Part shown: positions 44,561-48,606 of the stretch, in pieces
Position numbering within the stretch: position 1 is the stretch's first letter
How the letters are laid out: every line of letters starts with the position of its first letter
From: an uncultured Gemmatimonadota bacterium
Lineage (GTDB): Bacteria > Latescibacterota > UBA2968 > UBA8231
NCBI GenBank assembly: GCA_903893785.1
Contig: CAITNQ010000058.1
Coordinates: 1 to 48,606, forward strand
DNA: 48,606 nucleotides
Direction of reading: 5' to 3'
Notes under the pieces: model-generated
Told to the model about the DNA's origin: nothing
Seen by the model: the letters and a program-made list of their open reading frames with translations, nothing else
The model's database searches: none
Translations under genes and position numbers: made by a program

Positions 44561-44562
44561 AG
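44537..44562. promoter_or_regulatory. Inverted repeat across the operon promoter
   Basis: CTATTGT-N12-ACAATAG, perfect 7-base arms, spans the spacer and -10 box. It is a plausible operator, perhaps for feedback by an unknown regulator. Confidence 0.45.
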
Positions 44563-44695
44563 TGATTGGGGGGCGTCTTACCCGTTTGAACCGTTTGAAG
44601 CGCTACAGGGCGGCCGTCGTGGTTCGATGGGCGACCGTTAGCGGATCGGGGGCAGCGCACGCGGGTCCGCGTCTCAGTCCGACAAGGTGCGTGAC

Positions 44696-45490
44696 ATGAT
44701 GGTTCCCACAGACCCGACGCCAGCGTCGGCGTTCCACGCGCGCCCGGAGGCAGTCCATGGCCCGGCCAGCCCTTCCCAGGCCGAAGGGGCCCGCGCCGGA
44801 GCCGGGCCACGCCTGCTGTTGGTCGACGATCACCAGCCCAGCCGGCAATTGCTGCGCGCCCTGCTGCGCCATCTGGCCTGCACCATCGATGAAGCCGCCG
44901 ATGGTGCTGCCGCGTTCACCTGCTGCCGGGAGCATCGTTACGACCTGGTGGTGATGGACGTGGAGATGCCGGGGATGGGCGGCCATGCCGCCACGGCGGC
45001 CATCCGCCAGTGGGAACGCACCCAGGGCCGGGCCGCCACGCCCATTGTCGCCCTGTCGGCTAACGACAGCCCGGAAGATGCCCAGGCCAGCCTGGCCGCC
45101 GGGTGCACCGCCCATCTGACCAAACCCGTAGATCGCCGCGAGTTGGCCCGGATCGTCAACCGGTGCGCGCCCGCGGCCACCGCGGCACAGGGCGTGGCCC
45201 CCAGGGCCACGGTGGCCCGCGAGCTGGAGTCGCTGGTTCCGAGGTTCCTGGGCGAAGTCCGGGCCGCGTGCGCCACCACGGCCGCAGCCATCGCCAACGG
45301 CGACTGGTCGACCGTGCGCAGCGTGGCCCACCAACTCAAGGGCGCGGGCGGCACCTATGGTTTCGGGCCCATCTCCAGCGCCGGCGAGCGCCTGGGTGCC
45401 GCGGGCCGCGCGGCCGACTCCACAGCCGCCTCTCGCGCCCTCCAGCAATTGACCGCCTACCTTCAGACCGTGGAGATCACCTATGAGTGA
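44696..45490 (+). CDS. Receiver-Hpt phosphotransfer protein
   Basis: A 264-residue protein. ATG 44696 has AAGG eight bases upstream; a GTG nine bases earlier is the alternative. After a ~38-residue linker comes a receiver domain: 'LLLVDDHQPSRQ', phosphoacceptor D88 in 'VVMDVEMPGMGG', T/S and K in 'VALSANDSPED' and 'LTKPVD'. The C-terminal Hpt domain has its phosphohistidine H212 in 'AHQLKGAGGTYGF'. This REC-Hpt order is normally found at the end of hybrid sensor kinases, but here no kinase or sensor is attached. It likely relays phosphate to the receiver of the next protein, whose gene overlaps by 8 bases. Confidence 0.85.
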   Translation: MMVPTDPTPASAFHARPEAVHGPASPSQAEGARAGAGPRLLLVDDHQPSRQLLRALLRHLACTIDEAADGAAAFTCCREHRYDLVVMDVEMPGMGGHAATAAIRQWERTQGRAATPIVALSANDSPEDAQASLAAGCTAHLTKPVDRRELARIVNRCAPAATAAQGVAPRATVARELESLVPRFLGEVRAACATTAAAIANGDWSTVRSVAHQLKGAGGTYGFGPISSAGERLGAAGRAADSTAASRALQQLTAYLQTVEITYE

Positions 45491-46826
45491 CGCTGGCGGA
45501 GCCGCGCCCCGCCGTTCGCGCCGCGTGTTGGTGGCCGACGACATGGAGTCGATGACAGCCCTGATGCGACACCTGCTGGAGGCGCGAGGGTACGCTGTGG
45601 CGGTGGCGGCCGACGGCGAGGAGTGCCTTCAGCAGGTGGACAGCTTTTCGCCCGAACTGCTGATACTCGACATCATGATGCCCAAGGCGCACGGTTTCGA
45701 CGTGCTCCGCGCGCTGAACCAGCGGCACGATCGACCCATCGTCATCGTGTGTACTTCGCGGCAGTTCAAGAGTGATGAGGACCAGATCCGGGGCATGGGC
45801 GTCGCCGCGATCATCACCAAGCCGTTCAAGACCCAACATCTGATCGCCACTGTGGAGCGCTGCCTGGGCGGCGACGCTCCGGCGGGTCAGTCGGGTCTGG
45901 AACCCACCCCGCAGGGAGCCGGTGCGTACGCGCCGGCGCTCGATGAGAGCCGCCCCCATGTCCGTTTCTGGGGCACGCGGGGCTCCATCCCGGTGTCGGG
46001 CAGCCGCTACGCGCGGTACGGAGGCAACACAGCCTGCGTCTCGGTGCACTTCGGCGATGACCTGCTCGTCCTCGACGCGGGTTCAGGGCTACGGGAGCTG
46101 GGATTGTCCCTGGTGCAACGCGGGCCCAGGCCCGTTTACCTGCTGGTGACCCATACGCACTGGGACCATATCCAGGGTTTCCCGTTCTTCGTTCCGGCGT
46201 ACGTTGCCGGCTTCGACCTGACCCTCTACGCCGCGTCGGGGTTCGGCAAGGACCTGAAATCCGTTTTCGGTGGCCAACTGGATCGCGACTACTTCCCGGT
46301 CCAACTGGAGGACATGCGGGCCCGAATCGAGTTCTGCAGCGTTAACGGCGCGCACCTGCAGTTGGGTCCGTTCCGCGTGTCCTGGGAGTTCGCCCACCAT
46401 CCAGGGGCGACCCTGGCCTACCGAATAGAGGTGGCGGGCCGCCATCTGGCATATGTTCCCGACAACGAGTTCCTGGCCGGTTTCATGGGCGATCCGGCGA
46501 CGATCACGGCCGACAGCCCCGAGTTGGCCCCCCACGCCAAGATGATTCCCTTCCTGTCAGGCCTGGACCTACTGATCGCCGAGGCCCAATACACCACGGC
46601 CGAATACGCGCACAAAACCGGTTGGGGCCACTCGTCACTGCCCAACGCCTGCCGGCTGGTGCAACTGGCAGGCGCGCCGCGCTGGATCATCACGCACCAC
46701 GACCCGGCTGACGACGACGACCAGCTCGACGCCAAGGGGCATCTGGCACGCCAGCTGTTGCACGATATGCGATGCCCGACCCACGTCAGCATGGCTTACG
46801 ACGGCATGGTGGAATACCTGGTCTGA
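45483..46826 (+). CDS. Response regulator with metallo-beta-lactamase output domain
   Basis: A 447-residue protein; its start overlaps the previous gene by 8 bases, so the two are coupled. Residues 1-130 are a receiver: 'VLVADDMESM', phosphoacceptor D63 in 'LILDIMMPKAHGFD', 'CTSR' and K113 in 'TKPF'. Residues about 158-447 are an MBL fold: 'VRFWGTRGSIPVSG', metal motif HTHWDH (224-229), 'FAHHPGATLAYRI', 'VPDNEF', 'DLLIAEAQYT', 'WGHSSLPNA' and 'ITHHDP'. This is the PhnP/RNase Z-like group, often a phosphodiesterase. A phosphorylation-gated hydrolase, possibly of a nucleotide messenger, is the inference. Confidence 0.85.
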   Translation: MSDAGGAAPRRSRRVLVADDMESMTALMRHLLEARGYAVAVAADGEECLQQVDSFSPELLILDIMMPKAHGFDVLRALNQRHDRPIVIVCTSRQFKSDEDQIRGMGVAAIITKPFKTQHLIATVERCLGGDAPAGQSGLEPTPQGAGAYAPALDESRPHVRFWGTRGSIPVSGSRYARYGGNTACVSVHFGDDLLVLDAGSGLRELGLSLVQRGPRPVYLLVTHTHWDHIQGFPFFVPAYVAGFDLTLYAASGFGKDLKSVFGGQLDRDYFPVQLEDMRARIEFCSVNGAHLQLGPFRVSWEFAHHPGATLAYRIEVAGRHLAYVPDNEFLAGFMGDPATITADSPELAPHAKMIPFLSGLDLLIAEAQYTTAEYAHKTGWGHSSLPNACRLVQLAGAPRWIITHHDPADDDDQLDAKGHLARQLLHDMRCPTHVSMAYDGMVEYLV

Positions 46827-46990
46827 GACGCGGGTTGCCAGCCTCACCACCGGCTAGCCCCATCGCCAGGGAGCCCGACGGAGCGCTTGTGCGACCGTCG
46901 TGACGCCCGTTGGGGGCCGTGGCGGCGCGGCTGGCGTTGGGCCGCATCGCAGTGCCGGGCAGCCCCGCACAGCGCCACGCGACACAGCAA

Positions 46991-47022
46991 GGCCCCCGTC
47001 CGAGATGGTCCGGACGGGGGCC
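46991..47022. terminator. Bidirectional hairpin terminator between convergent genes
   Basis: GGCCCCCGTCCG (46991-47002) pairs perfectly with CGGACGGGGGCC (47011-47022) around an 8-base loop. It lies between the REC-MBL gene (+) and the secreted-protein gene (-). Strong stem but no long T-run on either side. Confidence 0.6.
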
Positions 47023-47058
47023 TGCTCACATCAGGCCGAGGGTGGCCGTCGTCAGCGT

Positions 47059-48606
47059 CTACTTCATCAACAGCATCCGGCGCACGGCACGGTAGTCACC
47101 GGCGCGCAGTTCGCAGAAATAGACGCCGTTGGCCACGGCCTGCGCATCACTGCCACGGCCGTCCCAGACTACCTGGTACGCACCCGCCGCCTGTGGTCCG
47201 GCCACCAGCTGGCGCACCAACTGGCCCGTAGCCGAGAACACGCGCAACTGCACCTCCGCGCTCTGCGCCAGGTCGTAGCGCACGGTGGTCGACGGGTTGA
47301 ACGGGTTGGGGAAGCACTCCTGCAGTGCCGTGCTGCCCACTGGGGCGGTCACCCGCTCGACCCTGACGTCGGCATCGGGCCCCAGATCAAGCTGCCCGAC
47401 ACCGGCCAGGTCCACCGGCGTGCCATCGACCGTCACCCGCCAGGCAGTCGCAGAGGGACCGCTCCAACGGAGCCGCTGCACCTGGCCCTGGAGGCGCAAG
47501 CGCCAGGAACCATCGGCGTCGGGTACCTGCCAGGCGCTGGCCTGCCCGTCCAGGTCAATGCGGGCGTCGAACAACCCGCTCGGCGGCACGGGCGGCAACT
47601 CAACGACGTTCTCTTCGGCAACGCCCAACAGGATGAGCTGCGCCGCCTCTGGCCCTTCGACCCACAACTGCGTTTGGGCGGCCAAGGGTGCCACGGCGAC
47701 GGTCTTGCTGGGCGCGTTGGGTCCGGTGCTGCCACTGAGGTCCACCCCGCCAGACCATGCCATGTTCAGCCAATACCCGCGGCCCGGAACCAGCGCCGCC
47801 GGCTGCACGTAGCGGCGGTCGAAACCATAGGCCGAGATGACCGCCGGGAACGCCTGCTTGAGCGTGGCCACGTCAACAGCGGCCGGCCCCGTGCCCACCA
47901 TGTTCCAGCGCGATGCCAGGGACCGGTTCAGGTGTTCGGCCGACGGCGGGGTGCCATGGATGGTAGTCACCGTCGGTTCCGGAAGGTTGATCCAGTAACC
48001 AACACCGGGGGACATGGCAGTCTCCGGTTGGTACGTGCCCGCGAAGCTGAACAGGGAACGTGCACTTGGGAAAAGCGCGGTCAACGTCGAGTCAGCCATC
48101 TCGCACGGCAGCGAGACCATGTTCCAGCCCGACGGCAACTCATAGGTGTAGCTGCAGGGCGTTGCCGTGATGGTGACGGTTACGCGGGCCGTGTCCGCGT
48201 TGCCGTGCCCGTCGTCCGCGGTGAAGAGAAGCGGGTACTCGCCAGCCGAACCAGGGCCCGGCGTGAAGGTGTAGGTGGAGTCCACCAATTGCGCGTCGGC
48301 ATTCTCGGGCGATACCGAGAAGGTGACGTAATCGCCGTCTGGATCGTATGCGTATAGATGGAGCACCAGGGTATCACCCTCGGCACCGGTAGTCGCGCCG
48401 GTAACCGAGAGTTGCGGCGGGTAGTTGGCCGGAGGTCCGGCCGACACTGTGATCAGCACCGTCGTCGTGTCTACGCCGCCCTTGCCGTCCGAGACCACCA
48501 GCTCCACCGGATAGGCGATCGCCGATGCATCACCCGCCGCTGGCGTCCAGCTGAACGTCGTGCCCAGCACCATCGCCCCGTCCGGACCCGACAGCTTGCT
48601 GTACAT
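47059..48606 (-). CDS. Secreted multi-domain protein with PNPFN sorting domain, 5'-truncated
   Basis: The last 515 or so residues are visible, and the frame runs to the window edge, so the N-terminus (with the expected signal peptide) is missing. The visible part begins with Ig/cadherin-like modules ('GTTFSWTPAAGDASAIAYPVELVVSDGKGGVDTTTV', then 'YDPDGDYVTFSVSPENA'). A repeat resembling secreted surface proteins ('LPSGWNMVSLP', 'SRWNMVG', 'GRGYWLNM') follows. The FlgD-like C-terminal domain has 'CFPNPFNPSTTVRYDL', 'VFSATGQLV', 'WDGRGSDAQAVANGVYFCEL'. It is probably exported and surface-anchored or released by a type-IX-like path. The ligand or substrate is unknown. Confidence 0.75.
   Translation of the reverse strand: MYSKLSGPDGAMVLGTTFSWTPAAGDASAIAYPVELVVSDGKGGVDTTTVLITVSAGPPANYPPQLSVTGATTGAEGDTLVLHLYAYDPDGDYVTFSVSPENADAQLVDSTYTFTPGPGSAGEYPLLFTADDGHGNADTARVTVTITATPCSYTYELPSGWNMVSLPCEMADSTLTALFPSARSLFSFAGTYQPETAMSPGVGYWINLPEPTVTTIHGTPPSAEHLNRSLASRWNMVGTGPAAVDVATLKQAFPAVISAYGFDRRYVQPAALVPGRGYWLNMAWSGGVDLSGSTGPNAPSKTVAVAPLAAQTQLWVEGPEAAQLILLGVAEENVVELPPVPPSGLFDARIDLDGQASAWQVPDADGSWRLRLQGQVQRLRWSGPSATAWRVTVDGTPVDLAGVGQLDLGPDADVRVERVTAPVGSTALQECFPNPFNPSTTVRYDLAQSAEVQLRVFSATGQLVRQLVAGPQAAGAYQVVWDGRGSDAQAVANGVYFCELRAGDYRAVRRMLLMK

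Larger units (their letters stand above)
44131..44695. other. Intergenic region before the signalling operon
   Basis: No gene is supported. The AmpG-like gene's ribosome site lies at the left edge. A clear AT-rich pocket at 44500-44590 carries a + strand promoter (44532-44560) and an inverted repeat (44537-44562). Confidence 0.55.

Noticed and set aside
1..48606. CRISPR array or cas genes
   Set aside because: No regularly spaced repeats and no Cas-like proteins seen; the only tandem repeat is a two-copy 83-bp duplication.

Overview
The window is very G+C-rich bacterial DNA. Four secreted proteins (ending near 7733 and 13217, and the partial protein at the right edge; two further secreted proteins lack it) or their neighbours show the FCB-group style of secretion. 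Three of them end in the 'PNPFN' FlgD/type IX-secretion-like C-terminal domain (SPNPFNQ, YPNPFNTQ, FPNPFNPS). With short secreted proteins opening 'LPLAVGNSWTY', a GH36 galactosidase, a Gfo/Idh/MocA oxidoreductase and a URO-D-family protein, this suggests an uncultivated high-GC FCB-type lineage (Latescibacterota, Eisenbacteria, Krumholzibacteriota or similar). The exact phylum cannot be fixed by reading.

Region 1 (1-5782, + strand) is a tight phage-tail-like cassette. It holds a truncated tail/baseplate-like protein, small structural proteins and two fibre-like proteins. The last one joins a spherulin-4-like domain to a fibre and an S74-type chaperone end. Both fibres carry signal peptides, which is unusual for phage tail proteins. 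Region 2 (6267-15844) holds large secreted proteins (a beta-propeller protein, a 1425-residue M6 metalloprotease and two related small exported proteins) in gene-poor DNA. Two sequences resembling only the 3' ends of tRNAs (14811-14837 and 17511-17541) lie in gene-free stretches; the second is followed by a strong terminator.

Region 3 (17979-25816) has an MBL-fold protein with a cyclic-nucleotide-binding-like C-terminus, a GH36 alpha-galactosidase, and a divergent Gfo/Idh/MocA plus URO-D pair. An exact-period 83-bp tandem duplication lies between the divergent units.

Region 4 (25850-38691, - strand) is the centrepiece: a nine-gene respiratory nitrate reductase operon transcribed right to left. 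The order is diheme cytochrome c, narG, narH, narJ, narI fused to a Tat-type Rieske protein, cytochrome b with b6-type haem spacing, monohaem cytochrome c, and two NarK transporters. Most junctions overlap by 4 bases or leave a few bases. It looks like a quinol/cytochrome b/Rieske module physically merged with a cytoplasm-facing Nar enzyme. A sigma-70-like promoter overlapped by two palindromes precedes it.

Region 5 (39021-44130, - strand) contains a lipoprotein with HYR/Ig-like repeats driven by a near-perfect sigma-54 promoter, the sigma-54 activator gene just upstream, and an AmpG-like MFS permease. Region 6 (44696-46826, + strand) is a two-gene signalling operon, REC-Hpt then REC-MBL, with no histidine kinase. 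The window closes with a convergent terminator and the 3' part of a large secreted protein that runs off the right edge.
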